Below are positions 42,635 to 51,596 of a stretch of DNA of 64,000 nt, piece by piece; position 1 is the stretch's first letter, and each line of letters starts with the position of its first letter. A program made the translations under genes and the position numbers. This stretch comes from Paenibacillus sediminis (GTDB taxonomy: Bacteria > Bacillota > Bacilli > Paenibacillales > Paenibacillaceae), in the NCBI RefSeq assembly GCF_017873765.1, contig NZ_JAGGKP010000001.1, positions 1,054,001-1,118,000 on the forward strand, written 5' to 3'. The notes beneath the pieces were generated by a model. It worked only from the letters and a program-made list of their open reading frames with translations, was not told the origin of the DNA and did no database searches.

Positions 42635-42841
42635 ATGACAATTGCATCTGATGTCAAAACTTGCTTAGCTTCACTGAAAAGCGCACAAGCAAGCTTAGAA
42701 CAATTCGCTCTGGGCACACAAAACCAACAAGCGAAAAATCTATTTACAAACGCTGCTCAGCAAACGCAATCCATCGTTCAACAAGTTGAAAGCCGCGTTC
42801 AACAACTAGAAAACGAAGAACCGCAGTATAAAGGATTTTAA
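42635..42841 (+). CDS. DUF1657 small spore protein
   Basis: 68 residues behind a very strong GAGGAGGTGA site. TIASDVKTCLASLKSAQASLEQFALGT, then a helical Q-rich second half, RVQQLENEEPQYKGF. The family occurs next to spoVAC/AD/AEb and DUF421 genes in Bacillales and is thought to be a forespore protein. Biochemical role unknown. It is divergent from the DUF421-spoVAC-spoVAD operon, and its own terminator follows. Confidence 0.88.
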   Translation: MTIASDVKTCLASLKSAQASLEQFALGTQNQQAKNLFTNAAQQTQSIVQQVESRVQQLENEEPQYKGF

Positions 42842-42850
42842 GTAATTAAC

Positions 42851-42909
42851 AGAAGAGGGTATCCATGACGTAAATACTCGAGTGGAGCGCCCTCTTCTTC
42901 TTGTTTTTT
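42851..42909 (+). terminator. Terminator of the DUF1657 gene
   Basis: AGAAGAGGG...CCCTCTTCT stem, then TTGTTTTTTA. Confidence 0.7.
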
Positions 42910-42938
42910 ATATTTTTTGCACTAGGTAAACTTTTTTG

Positions 42939-42967
42939 TTGTAATAAAACAAAATTTGTTTTATGAT
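42939..42967 (+). promoter_or_regulatory. mntH promoter with palindromic operator in the spacer
   Basis: TTGTAA (42939-42944), 17-base spacer, TATGAT (42962-42967). The 21-base palindrome at 42944-42964 (ATAAAACAAA-A-TTTGTTTTAT) fills the spacer, suggesting tight repression, probably by an MntR-type manganese sensor. Confidence 0.55.
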
Positions 42968-43066
42968 AGATTTTAGAGATCAGGTAACTAGTATAGTGAT
43001 TGTCTTTTTTTACTATAAAAGTTGCCTTAGAGAAACACTATTGGTTAGATGAAAGAAGGTGTTCGT

Positions 43067-44425
43067 ATGAAAACTGATATTCAAAAATCATCAACTTTAA
43101 CATCTACAAATTCCGGTTTTAGAAAAGAAAGAACCGCTCCAAGCTTGCCTGAAGTTCATAAATCGCTTCATGTTCCTAAGAAGGGAAGTATATTCCGTAA
43201 ATTCCTTGCCTTTGCAGGGCCAGGATATTTAGTTGCAGTAGGTTATATGGACCCTGGAAACTGGGCAACTGACATTGCAGGCGGTGCGACGTTTAACTAT
43301 ACTTTGCTGTCTGTCATTCTTATATCAAATATAATGGCTATATTACTGCAATCGCTAGCCGCTAGACTTGGCATTGCTACAGGCAGAGATCTCGCACAAG
43401 CGTGTCGTGACCACTATAATAAGCCTGTAAACTTTACTCTATGGATTTTATGCGAACTGGCTATTGCTGCTTGTGATTTAGCTGAAGTAATCGGGTCGGC
43501 AATTGCTATAAATTTACTTTTTGGAATACCATTGCTGTACGGAGTTCTTATTACATCACTCGATGTCATCTTAGTTCTATTACTGCAAAACAAAGGATTC
43601 CGTTATATTGAAGCTCTTGTCATATCACTCATCGGTACAATTTTCGTAGCCTTCGGTGTAGAGATGTTTCTGTCTAAACCTGATATGGGCGGTATACTCG
43701 GTGGATTTGTACCGAAGGCTGAAATTATTAAGAATCCAGAGATGTTATACATTGCCTTAGGGATTCTTGGCGCAACAGTCATGCCGCATAACTTATACTT
43801 GCATTCCTCGATCGTTCAAACGCGAAAATATGAGGATACATCCGCAGATAAACGCTCAGCCATCAAATTCGCAACGCTTGATTCTACAATTGCGCTAACG
43901 CTTGCCCTGTTTATTAATTCAGCAATTTTAATTTTATCAGCTGCGGCCTTTCATTCTACAGGGCATACAGATGTGGCAGGAATTCAAGACGCCTATCAAT
44001 TACTGACGCCTATTCTGGGTACAAGTATGGCCAGTGTCATGTTTGGCATTGCTTTACTAGCCTCAGGACAAAGCTCTACCTTAACAGGAACGTTAGCCGG
44101 GCAAATTGTGATGGAAGGCTTCCTTAATATTCGAATGAAGCCTTGGCTAAGAAGACTCGTTACTCGGCTAATTGCGATTATTCCAGCCGTTATTGTAACT
44201 GCGATTTATGGGGAACAAGGAACCGGTGAATTGTTAATCTTGAGCCAGGTTATCCTGTCTCTGCAATTGCCATTCGCCGTTATTCCGCTCGTCAAATTCA
44301 CTTCCGACCGTAAAAAGATGGGTGAGTTTACAGCTCCTACATGGCTCTCTTCAATCTCTTGGGTCATTGCTTCGATTATCGTTGTGCTCAACGCATATTT
44401 GCTTTATGGCACATTTTTGGGCTAA
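43067..44425 (+). CDS. mntH: NRAMP manganese/proton symporter
   Basis: 452 residues from the ATG at 43067 with AAGAAGGTG upstream (an ATG at 43049 is weaker). A cytoplasmic N-tail, then 11 helices with the metal site DPGNWATD in TM1 and [10 protein letters not shown] in TM6, plus the transport signature [22 protein letters not shown]. Imports Mn2+ (and other divalent metals) with protons. Monocistronic; the symmetric operator points to metal-dependent repression. Confidence 0.93.
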   Translation: MKTDIQKSSTLTSTNSGFRKERTAPSLPEVHKSLHVPKKGSIFRKFLAFAGPGYLVAVGYMDPGNWATDIAGGATFNYTLLSVILISNIMAILLQSLAARLGIATGRDLAQACRDHYNKPVNFTLWILCELAIAACDLAEVIGSAIAINLLFGIPLLYGVLITSLDVILVLLLQNKGFRYIEALVISLIGTIFVAFGVEMFLSKPDMGGILGGFVPKAEIIKNPEMLYIALGILGATVMPHNLYLHSSIVQTRKYEDTSADKRSAIKFATLDSTIALTLALFINSAILILSAAAFHSTGHTDVAGIQDAYQLLTPILGTSMASVMFGIALLASGQSSTLTGTLAGQIVMEGFLNIRMKPWLRRLVTRLIAIIPAVIVTAIYGEQGTGELLILSQVILSLQLPFAVIPLVKFTSDRKKMGEFTAPTWLSSISWVIASIIVVLNAYLLYGTFLG

Positions 44426-44492
44426 TAAGTTATGCCCTGACTAGCGGACCGATGCCGGAGTACGGTGCCAGCGTAGGCAGACAGCCGATGAT

Positions 44493-44516
44493 ACTATACC
44501 TAGAGTATAGTTTTTG
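44493..44516 (+). terminator. mntH terminator
   Basis: ACTATAC/GTATAGT hairpin followed by TTTTT, 68 bases after the stop. Confidence 0.7.
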
Positions 44517-44572
44517 ACGAGCATTTCGAAGTCGGATTTAATTTTGCCTTCAGGCAGGGCAATACAAACAAC

Positions 44573-44656
44573 AAAACCGGCGTGTCTGGGACCGAGGGAA
44601 ATGCAGGATTGAGATCGAGACTACTTCCCTTCAGGTTCGAGACTTGCCGGTTTTAT
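44573..44656 (-). terminator. Long terminator-like stem after the GH30 gene
   Basis: AAAACCGG at 44573-44580 pairs with CCGGTTTT at 44647-44654 around a long, partly paired loop (GTCT/AGAC, GGGAA/TTCCC). On the minus strand it ends in TTTTG, just past the GH30 stop. Confidence 0.55.
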
Positions 44657-44662
44657 CCATCG

Positions 44663-46018
44663 CTATTCTTCAACTGCTAAATATAAAGCAAGTGTTATCG
44701 CACTCTTCGCTTCCATACTGAAGCTCACGGCTTCCGACGATGGCAGCTTTACTTCTACGCCCTTTGCCTCTCTGCTGTCGTTGAACAGGACAACCGCAAG
44801 GGAACCGTCGGTGTTCTTGAAGGCCACGGAGCGGACGGCCTCATCACTGTTCGAGCCAATGCGCACCGCCTTCGGACGAATGTGCTTGCTGAAATGCGCC
44901 AGAGCATAGTAGTCCAAGGTATATGTTAGCTCACGCGTCTCCTGATTAACCGTAACTACACCGCGGCAGGTACTGTTGCCAAAACCCGGAACGGTCGGAC
45001 CGTTCTTCTCATCCAGCGCCATGTTCCACAGCACAAAAGATTTACTGTAATTGCGCAAAATCTCGATTCCCGTGCGCATCACATTCGAGAAGGCCTGCTC
45101 GAACGGCGGAATCCATTCGCCGCCGGACCCTTCCGTAAAGTGTACCTCTTTGTCAGGGAATGCCTTGAATACTTCACTCTGTGCAGAAGGATGGCCTCCA
45201 TACCAGTGCCAGGCTACGCCGTCGACGGCATCCTGCGCCTGCTCAAGGACAGTCAAAGGATATTCCGACATGTCCCAGTTGTGATCATAGCAAAGAATTT
45301 TGGTCTCTATGCCGTGCTTGTCAAATTTTGGTTTCAGGTGATCCTTAATGAACCGGCTCTGATCCTTCGCAGGGAAAATCATGCCCGGATAATGACCCGG
45401 TGAATACAGGGCCTCATTCTGCGGCGTAATCGCATATACCGGAAGCTCATGCTGTGCATAAGCCTCGATATAGCGTACAAAATAGTCGGCATACACCGGA
45501 TAATATTCCTTAATCAGCTCTCCCCCGATCATGGAGCCGCTCGTTTTCATCCACCCTGGAGGGCTCCACGGGGAGCCCATCAGCTTCAGGTGCGGGTTCA
45601 GCTTCACCGCCTCTTTCAAGAGAGGAATAATATCCTCCTCATCGTGTGAGATAGAGAATTTTTGGAGCAGCGGATCGGTTTCCCCTTCAGGTAGATCATT
45701 GTAGCTGTAGAAATCGCGGGCATAGTCAGAGGCCCCCATCGGATTTCTGATGACGGACAGGCCGATTCCTTCCTCGGCATTAAAGAGCTTCGACATCAGC
45801 TCCACCCGCTGCTCCGGTGACAGCACCTGATGGATTAGATACGCGGCAGAATCGGTAAAGGATGCCCCAAATCCGTCCATTTCCTGATATTGCACACTAT
45901 CATCTATGATGATCGTATGCACCTTAGCCTGCGCGTCAGCCTTTGCAAGCTGATCTTTTGTTTTTTTCACGAACAAGGAATGTTCTCCGTTAGATTCATA
46001 GATCGTTAAGTTAGACAT
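44663..46018 (-). CDS. GH30-family glycoside hydrolase, intracellular
   Basis: 451 residues. GH30 landmarks: EMDGFGASFTDSAAYLI, GIGLSVIRNPMGASD, LMGSPWSPPGWMKTSGSM, acid/base ITPQNEAL (Glu ~202), nucleophile VHFTEGSGGEW (Glu ~296) and a beta-sandwich C-domain. Related to glucosylceramidase, beta-1,6-glucanase and beta-xylosidase enzymes. There is no signal peptide, so it acts inside the cell on oligosaccharides imported by the adjacent ABC transporter. Last gene of the island operon. Substrate unproven; a beta-1,6 or beta-1,4 linked oligosaccharide is likely. Confidence 0.88.
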   Translation of the reverse strand: MSNLTIYESNGEHSLFVKKTKDQLAKADAQAKVHTIIIDDSVQYQEMDGFGASFTDSAAYLIHQVLSPEQRVELMSKLFNAEEGIGLSVIRNPMGASDYARDFYSYNDLPEGETDPLLQKFSISHDEEDIIPLLKEAVKLNPHLKLMGSPWSPPGWMKTSGSMIGGELIKEYYPVYADYFVRYIEAYAQHELPVYAITPQNEALYSPGHYPGMIFPAKDQSRFIKDHLKPKFDKHGIETKILCYDHNWDMSEYPLTVLEQAQDAVDGVAWHWYGGHPSAQSEVFKAFPDKEVHFTEGSGGEWIPPFEQAFSNVMRTGIEILRNYSKSFVLWNMALDEKNGPTVPGFGNSTCRGVVTVNQETRELTYTLDYYALAHFSKHIRPKAVRIGSNSDEAVRSVAFKNTDGSLAVVLFNDSREAKGVEVKLPSSEAVSFSMEAKSAITLALYLAVEE

Positions 46019-46039
46019 GATGTTCCCTCCATATCCCGT

Positions 46040-47680
46040 TTACAAACCGAGCTTTTCCTTATTGGCCTTCATTTTATCGCTGCGGATTTTTACGATATTA
46101 TCCCAGTTGTTGTCTTGCAAGAATTTCTTGTAATCATTCAGCACAGCCTCGAACTGCGCATCGTCTTTCGCGCGGATCATGCTGACCATAGAGCTGTTCC
46201 ACTTGGTGTTGATTGCGGAAAGTGCTCGTGCTTCCGGCGTTCCTTGATTTGGATCAATATTTTCCAGAATGAAGTGCGGTACCAGCTTGCCTTTCCCCCA
46301 CTCTTGCATTTGCTTGATGGATTCAGGGAATGCGTCATTACTAAGTGCTTTGTGTCTGTCATGACCGAAGAACATAAATTCGCCCATGCGGTAATCTTTC
46401 TTGAACTTATCTGCATTGTTCTGCTGAAGATCTTTGACTTCCGGTGTGAATTGAACTTTACCGTCTGCGTTTTTCACGTAAGTTTCGCCTTCAATCCCGT
46501 AGTTCATTAGCATTTGTCCCTCTTCGCTCAGCAAGTATGTGTACAGCTGTATCGATTTGGCGGGATCTACATTCTTTTTGGTGATGAATGTGATCATCCA
46601 GCCAGAAATGCCAGACTGGTTCAGTTTCGGTTTGTTGCCTACCGTGCTCTTCGGACCGTCAATCGCAATGTACTCTTTGCCGGGATTTGCAGACATAAAC
46701 ATCTGCAGGTTACCACCTTGCTGCGGGGTACCATCGAGCAGAATAGTAGCATATTTACCGGATTTCACCTTTTCCTCAAAGGCTGTTCCGTTATCGGCAA
46801 AGCTGTCATCGCTGATGTTGCCGTCACGATGTACCAGATTCAGCGTTTTGAGCCAGGTCAGGTAGTCCTCGTCCAGGTTGCGGTTGTAAAAACCGCCGTT
46901 CTGATCCTCAAGCGGTACTCCGATGAAATCCTGAAGCACATCGCCGAGAGACCCTGTACCTTCACCAATGGAGTTGAATCCGAATGGAATCATTTCAGGA
47001 AATTTCGCTTTTATGTCTTTCATGACAGAACGGAACTCCTCCGGCGTACTCATGCTAGGTCTTCCAAGAGCTTCATACACGTCCTTACGGATGATGAATG
47101 CAGTTTTGGCAGGAATGGTTCCTTTATCATAGTCTTGCTTCGTATTGGAGTAGTTGGGATAACCGTAGGTTTTACCGTCAGCGAGCTTGAACCAGTTGAG
47201 GGTATCCTGTGCAGCAACTTTGTTAAAGTACGGATCGTATTTTGCAGCCAGATCGTCTAGAGGGAGCGCCCATGACGATGCTTTTTGCACCACAGGGGAG
47301 TTAATGCCAAAGGTTGTAATCAGATCCGGCATATCGCCGCCCGCGAAGAATGTATTCAGCTTGGTATCGTCACCGGTAATGAATTTGATGTCAATGTTAA
47401 GGTCCTGTTTAATCTTCTTGGTCACGACATCATTGCCGAAATCGGTGTTCCACCAGTCTGCATTCACATACCAAGTCAGCTTCGTAGTCTCTTCTTTTTT
47501 ATCCAGCTTCCACGCAGGTGTATTGGCATCAGGTGTGTAGCGGCCTTGGATTGATTCCAAGTTCTCCCCTTTTTTTCCTGAGCCTCCGCCGCTGCACGCA
47601 CTAACCAGCAGCATAACCGTCATCATCACAGCGATCAGGGTGAATCCTTTTTTGCCAAAAACGTTTTTTCTTTTTGACAT
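46040..47680 (-). CDS. Extracellular sugar-binding lipoprotein (LplA/LipO type)
   Basis: 546 residues with lipobox LVSAC, Cys at about 29. A large family-1-like SBP typical of Paenibacillus LplA/YtcQ proteins: TKLTWYVNADWWNTDFGNDVVTKKIKQDLNID, FFAGGDMPDLIT, GYPNYS, FIGVPLEDQNGGFYNRNLDEDYL and ALSAINTKWNSSM. Captures an oligosaccharide for permeases at 47765 and 48730. A cre-like AGTAAGCGCTTTAT lies just upstream (about 47701-47715, minus strand). No ATPase is encoded here, so an MsmX-type shared ATPase is expected elsewhere. Confidence 0.9.
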   Translation of the reverse strand: MSKRKNVFGKKGFTLIAVMMTVMLLVSACSGGGSGKKGENLESIQGRYTPDANTPAWKLDKKEETTKLTWYVNADWWNTDFGNDVVTKKIKQDLNIDIKFITGDDTKLNTFFAGGDMPDLITTFGINSPVVQKASSWALPLDDLAAKYDPYFNKVAAQDTLNWFKLADGKTYGYPNYSNTKQDYDKGTIPAKTAFIIRKDVYEALGRPSMSTPEEFRSVMKDIKAKFPEMIPFGFNSIGEGTGSLGDVLQDFIGVPLEDQNGGFYNRNLDEDYLTWLKTLNLVHRDGNISDDSFADNGTAFEEKVKSGKYATILLDGTPQQGGNLQMFMSANPGKEYIAIDGPKSTVGNKPKLNQSGISGWMITFITKKNVDPAKSIQLYTYLLSEEGQMLMNYGIEGETYVKNADGKVQFTPEVKDLQQNNADKFKKDYRMGEFMFFGHDRHKALSNDAFPESIKQMQEWGKGKLVPHFILENIDPNQGTPEARALSAINTKWNSSMVSMIRAKDDAQFEAVLNDYKKFLQDNNWDNIVKIRSDKMKANKEKLGL

Positions 47681-47764
47681 TTGCTTACCCTCCTTTTGGA
47701 TATAAAGCGCTTACTACACTTGCGAAGCCTGCTTGAATCTATGTGGTGTTTCCCGTGTTGCCTT

Positions 47765-48652
47765 CTACTCTTTTACCGCACCCAGCATCATGCCCGAGAT
47801 GAAATACCGCTGCAGCAGCGGATAGATGATGATGATCGGCAGAGTGGTAATGACGATGGTTGCGAGCTGTACCCCTTTGGTGGCTGTTTCGATCACAACC
47901 GATCCCGCAACATTTTGCATGGATTGGGTCTGTGACTGCACTATGATTTCATACAGCTTCATCTGCAAGGGATACAGAGCTTCGTTCGTTATATAGAGCT
48001 TGGTCGTCATAAAGTCATTCCACTGATTCACTCCGTTAAAAAGGGCAATAGTCGCCATTGCCGGCATGGACAGCGGAATGAAAATTTTTGTAAATGTTTT
48101 CCAATCACCTGCACCGTCGATCTTAGCTGATTCCTCAAGTGCTTCCGGTACGGAGCGGAAGAAGTTCATGAGAATGACCACATCGTAGTAACTGAGCAGT
48201 GCCGGAATGATGTACACCCAGAAGCTGTCCAAGAGACCGAGGTCCTTGATTAACAAGTATGTAGGAATCATGCCGCCGGAGAAAAACATCGTGATCACGC
48301 CGAGCGACACATACAGCTTGCGGCCGCGCACGTATTTTTTGCTAAGACCATACGCCACCATTGCGCAAAAAAATACGTGAGTGACAACACCAAGCACCGT
48401 TTTGGATATCGAGATAAAAAATGCCTGCCAAATCGAAGAGTCTCTGAACACGGCCTGATAGTTCTCCAGGGACAGATCCGACGGCCAGAACATGTACCCT
48501 CCTTGCGCCAAAGCCTTACTTGAAGCAAAGGATGAAATAATCACGTTCCACAGCGGAACAATGATCACAATCATCGTAATGATGAGCAGCGTAATGTTGA
48601 CCACATTAAAGATTCGACTGTCGATATCTCCTTTAACTGCCTTCGAATTCAC
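47765..48652 (-). CDS. Carbohydrate ABC transporter permease, LplC/YtcP type
   Basis: 295 residues from a GTG at 48652, eight bases after AGGAGG; the frame runs 30 bases further upstream without a better site. Six helices and the MalG-type EAA loop ALEESAKIDGAGDWKTFTKIFIPLSMP, ending QRYFISGMMLGAVKE, the family C-terminal signature. Pairs with the permease encoded upstream and with the lipoprotein. Part of the LacI-controlled sugar operon. Confidence 0.92.
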   Translation of the reverse strand: MNSKAVKGDIDSRIFNVVNITLLIITMIVIIVPLWNVIISSFASSKALAQGGYMFWPSDLSLENYQAVFRDSSIWQAFFISISKTVLGVVTHVFFCAMVAYGLSKKYVRGRKLYVSLGVITMFFSGGMIPTYLLIKDLGLLDSFWVYIIPALLSYYDVVILMNFFRSVPEALEESAKIDGAGDWKTFTKIFIPLSMPAMATIALFNGVNQWNDFMTTKLYITNEALYPLQMKLYEIIVQSQTQSMQNVAGSVVIETATKGVQLATIVITTLPIIIIYPLLQRYFISGMMLGAVKE

Positions 48653-48729
48653 GGAATTGACCTCCTTCTTTGAACCTGGCATTTTGCATGTTTCGATTTA
48701 TATGCTTACTGGATTTACGCAACAAAAGC

Positions 48730-49725
48730 CTATAAAACGGATTGATTATCATTCAGCTTGCTCGTTATTTTATTTGCTGTCACTAGCAAAATCACAGATA
48801 CGATGGATACGCCGAGTCCCACTGTAGTGGCATAGGAGAAGTCACCCTGCGTCATCCCCATACGGTACACATAAGAGTTGATGACTTCTGCTGTTTCGCG
48901 GTTCTGCGAGTTCATCAGGACCAGTGTCTGATCGAGATTGGAGCCGAGCAGTCCGCTCACCGTAAGAATCAAGTTCAAGCTAATGATCATCTTCATGTTC
49001 GGAATGGTAATGTTCCAGATCTGACGAAGCCGGTTTGCACCGTCAATCTTGGCAGCTTCGTAGTAAGTAGGATCAATTTTAGACATGACAGCCAGATACA
49101 GAATCGTCCCCCAACCTGCTTCCTTCCATATATCCGACAGAACGGCAATCCACCAATATTTATCCGGATCGAGCAAAATGTTCTGCGGCTTAGATATCAA
49201 TCCGAGTGACAGCAATACCTCATTAAACAAGCCTGTCGTGGAAACCCAAGTAATGAGCATGCCGCCGAGTACGATCCAGGACAAAAAGTGAGGTAGATAT
49301 GATACGGTCTGCACGAATTTTTTGAACCTGCTGCCGCTTAACTCATAGATCATAATAGCCAGTATAATCGGAACGAAAAACCCGATCGCCAGCTTCAGAA
49401 AGCTGATCCCGAGTGTATTCACAACGGAATCCCAAAAGTAATGATCTGTCAAAATAATCCGAAAGTTGTCGAAACCCACCCAAGGCGCACTGTCAATCGT
49501 ATCAATCACCGTGTAGCTCTTGAATGCAATCGTCAGTCCGTAAATAGGGATAAAGTTGAAAATAATCATGAAAAGAATTCCTGGAAGGATCATAGATTGA
49601 AGCTCCCACTGCTTTACAAAATCCACACAAAACTCCTTTACGCGCTGCCCTGCGGGTTTCTTGCCAGGTGGCTTGAGAATCCCGGTAGAACCTTCAGCCG
49701 ATGGAACCGCAACCGGTTTATTCAT
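48730..49725 (-). CDS. Carbohydrate ABC transporter permease, LplB/YteP type
   Basis: 331 residues from the ATG at 49725 with GGGGGAG upstream. A longer cytoplasmic N-tail than LplC, then SMILPGILFMIIFNFIPIYGLTIAFKSY, SYLPHFLSWIVLGGMLITW, EAA loop YYEAAKIDGANRLRQIWNITIPNM and ETAEVINSYVYRMG. First structural gene of the operon, directly behind a promoter whose spacer carries a LacI operator. Confidence 0.92.
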   Translation of the reverse strand: MNKPVAVPSAEGSTGILKPPGKKPAGQRVKEFCVDFVKQWELQSMILPGILFMIIFNFIPIYGLTIAFKSYTVIDTIDSAPWVGFDNFRIILTDHYFWDSVVNTLGISFLKLAIGFFVPIILAIMIYELSGSRFKKFVQTVSYLPHFLSWIVLGGMLITWVSTTGLFNEVLLSLGLISKPQNILLDPDKYWWIAVLSDIWKEAGWGTILYLAVMSKIDPTYYEAAKIDGANRLRQIWNITIPNMKMIISLNLILTVSGLLGSNLDQTLVLMNSQNRETAEVINSYVYRMGMTQGDFSYATTVGLGVSIVSVILLVTANKITSKLNDNQSVL

Positions 49726-49756
49726 GTACTTCACTCCCCCTTAAGAAGTGCCCGAA

Positions 49757-49785
49757 ATAATAAAAACGTTTTTATTTTCGAGCAA
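49757..49785 (-). promoter_or_regulatory. Promoter of the sugar island with LacI operator in the spacer
   Basis: Minus strand TTGCTC (49780-49785), 17-base spacer, TATTAT (49757-49762). ATAAAAACGTTTTTAT at 49760-49775 is a perfect 16-bp palindrome with the central CG of LacI-family operators, identical to the site at 50983. Confidence 0.75.
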
Positions 49786-49955
49786 AAATTAATGCCTTTT
49801 TTAATCAGCATTCTGCATTTATTTAATTCCAGCTGCTATAAAAGCAAATGGTAATCTACCTTGGATGTATCTGGTTTAGACATCATGCGGAACGATACTT
49901 TGTAATCGCTGTTTATTTTACTAAAGTGGGAATGCGGAGTGCCCTGTTAGAGTGT

Positions 49956-50966
49956 TCAATCCCGTACCATCTTGATCTGACTGGAATTACGAACAATGAG
50001 TTCGCCTTGCAGCTTCTCATGTCTGCCCTGCTCCTTCTTCTGAATCATTCGAATCAAATGATTCACTACAAGCATGCCCTGCCTTGCAATCTGATTGCGC
50101 ACCGTTGTCAGCGGAGGCGAGAAATACTGGGCAATGTCAATATCGTCAAAGCCGACCACACTCACATCCCGTGGGATTTCGTAGCCCAACGATTTGAGAG
50201 CACGCATGGCGCCGATGGCGCTCAAGTCATTACCTGCCAGGAAAGCGTCAGGCAGCTTGCCCGAGTGTATGTTCACGAACGATTTCACCGCGTTATATGA
50301 GCCTTCTTCTTCAAAATAACCTTGAAGAATGTAACCCTCATCCGCGGTAAGACCATAGTCATGTAGCGCTGCCAGATAACCGGCTTTCCGCTGTTCGCTG
50401 TCAAACATCGTCTCTACGCCCGAAATATATGCGATTTTCTTGTGGCCAAGACTAATCAAGTATTTCGTCGCTTCGTAGGCGTCGACATAGGAATCGAAGA
50501 TAATGCTTCCCATGGTTTCATTCTGTATCTCGCGATCAAGGAATACTGACTTGATTTTGTTTTTTTCGATTAAGGCAATATCCATGTCGTCGATCCCCAA
50601 TTCTTCATAAATAATGACACCGTCAACCCGTCCGCCCAAAATGTTGCTCATGATCACCTGCTTGTCCTTCGTTACAAAAATGTTCAGCCCGTATCCATGG
50701 CGATCGCATTCACGCGACATCGTCTCTACCAGAGTATAGAAATACGGACCCGACACACTCGTAGTGAAGAAGCCCAGCATCTTTGACTTGCCTGATTTAA
50801 GCAGTTTGCCGTTCAGGTTCGGAACATAATTCAAACGCTTCGCTACATTCAGAACATGCGATTTGGTCTCTGGATTTAACACATCCACATCATTTAGTGC
50901 ATTAGAGACAGTCGAGATAGATACACCCGCCTCCCTTGCTACATCTTTGATCGTTACCTTTGCCAT
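49956..50966 (-). CDS. LacI-family repressor of the sugar island
   Basis: 336 residues. N-terminal HTH with hinge: VTIKDVAREAGVSISTVSNALNDVDVLNPETKSHVLNVAKRLNYVPN, then a periplasmic-binding-like sensor (LGFFTTSVSGPYFYTLVE, VDGVIIYEE, RDVSVVGFDDIDIAQYFSPPLTTVRN). Probably released by an oligosaccharide or monosaccharide from the substrate. The same perfect palindrome lies in front of it and in front of the permease operon, so it should repress both. Transcribed in the same direction as the operon with its own promoter. Confidence 0.92.
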   Translation of the reverse strand: MAKVTIKDVAREAGVSISTVSNALNDVDVLNPETKSHVLNVAKRLNYVPNLNGKLLKSGKSKMLGFFTTSVSGPYFYTLVETMSRECDRHGYGLNIFVTKDKQVIMSNILGGRVDGVIIYEELGIDDMDIALIEKNKIKSVFLDREIQNETMGSIIFDSYVDAYEATKYLISLGHKKIAYISGVETMFDSEQRKAGYLAALHDYGLTADEGYILQGYFEEEGSYNAVKSFVNIHSGKLPDAFLAGNDLSAIGAMRALKSLGYEIPRDVSVVGFDDIDIAQYFSPPLTTVRNQIARQGMLVVNHLIRMIQKKEQGRHEKLQGELIVRNSSQIKMVRD

Positions 50967-50982
50967 ATGCCGTCTTCCTTTT

Positions 50983-50998
50983 ATAAAAACGTTTTTAT
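50983..50998. promoter_or_regulatory. LacI operator of the repressor gene
   Basis: ATAAAAACGTTTTTAT, perfect 16-bp palindrome, second copy of the operator at 49760-49775, located at the presumed start point. Confidence 0.75.
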
Positions 50999-51004
50999 GT
51001 TTTG

Positions 51005-51033
51005 AATATACTATATAAGCGCTTTCATTTCAA
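51005..51033 (-). promoter_or_regulatory. Promoter of the LacI gene with cre site
   Basis: Minus strand TTGAAA (51028-51033), 17-base spacer, TATATT (51005-51010). TGAAAGCGCTTATA in the spacer (51014-51027) matches the cre consensus at 13 of 14 positions. Confidence 0.65.
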
Positions 51034-51063
51034 TATCTTTTTCCTCAATTGTTTATTTTTGGT

Positions 51064-51115
51064 TTGACATGAAACCAAATGGTGTCATATAATCAATGCG
51101 AAACTAAACGGTTTC
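51064..51115 (+). promoter_or_regulatory. Promoter with two ArsR operators (AHSA1/ArsR operon)
   Basis: Consensus TTGACA (51064-51069) and TATAAT (51088-51093), spacer 18. Two operator copies GAAAC-N6-GTTTC or close: 51071-51086 (GAAACCAAATGGTGTC, in the spacer) and 51100-51115 (GAAACTAAACGGTTTC, at the start point), 29 bases apart and so on nearly the same face of the helix. Confidence 0.7.
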
Positions 51116-51167
51116 GTTTTAAAAAATACAATTCGCAGAATAATAGACCTAAGTGGAGGTTACAGCA

Positions 51168-51593
51168 ATGGAAAACAATATTCAAAATACGCTTCCTGAC
51201 ATCCGTCAGACCGAGGTATTTAACGCTCCTATTCAGAAAGTATGGGAAGCAGTTGCTACATCAGAAGGAATTGCAGCATGGTTTATGCCAAATGATTTTC
51301 AGCCTGTATTAGGTTATGAGTTTCATTTAAATGCAGGTCCATACGGCATGTCCCCATGCAAAGTAACGGAAATCGATCCTCCGAATCGCCTCTCTTTTAA
51401 ATGGGGCAAGGACTGGACTCTTACTTTTGAATTAGTTGATCTGAATGGTAAAACACAGTTTACGGTTATTCATTCCGGCTGGGATGTAAACAAAGTTACC
51501 GAATTCGGAGAAACTCACACCATTGTTCGCGATCGTATGGATCATGGCTGGGCTGGGCTCAAAAAGAAACTTGGCGAATATTTAGGGGCGTAA
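51168..51593 (+). CDS. SRPBCC/AHSA1-domain protein
   Basis: 141 residues from the ATG at 51168 with GTGGAGG upstream. START-like beta-grip: TEVFNAPIQKVWEAVATSEGIAAWFMPNDFQPVLGYEFHLN, VTEIDPPNRLSFKWGKDWTLTFEL, FTVIHSGWD and a C-terminal helix HGWAGLKKKLGEYL. Such proteins bind hydrophobic ligands and often pair with ArsR regulators (next gene, four bases away). Ligand unknown; some family members act in antibiotic or toxin self-protection. Confidence 0.85.
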   Translation: MENNIQNTLPDIRQTEVFNAPIQKVWEAVATSEGIAAWFMPNDFQPVLGYEFHLNAGPYGMSPCKVTEIDPPNRLSFKWGKDWTLTFELVDLNGKTQFTVIHSGWDVNKVTEFGETHTIVRDRMDHGWAGLKKKLGEYLGA

Positions 51594-51596
51594 GTA

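Noticed and set aside
46514-47260. 248-codon plus-strand frame opposite the sugar-binding lipoprotein gene
   Set aside because: Antisense shadow of a GC-rich real gene; no site, no recognisable domain.
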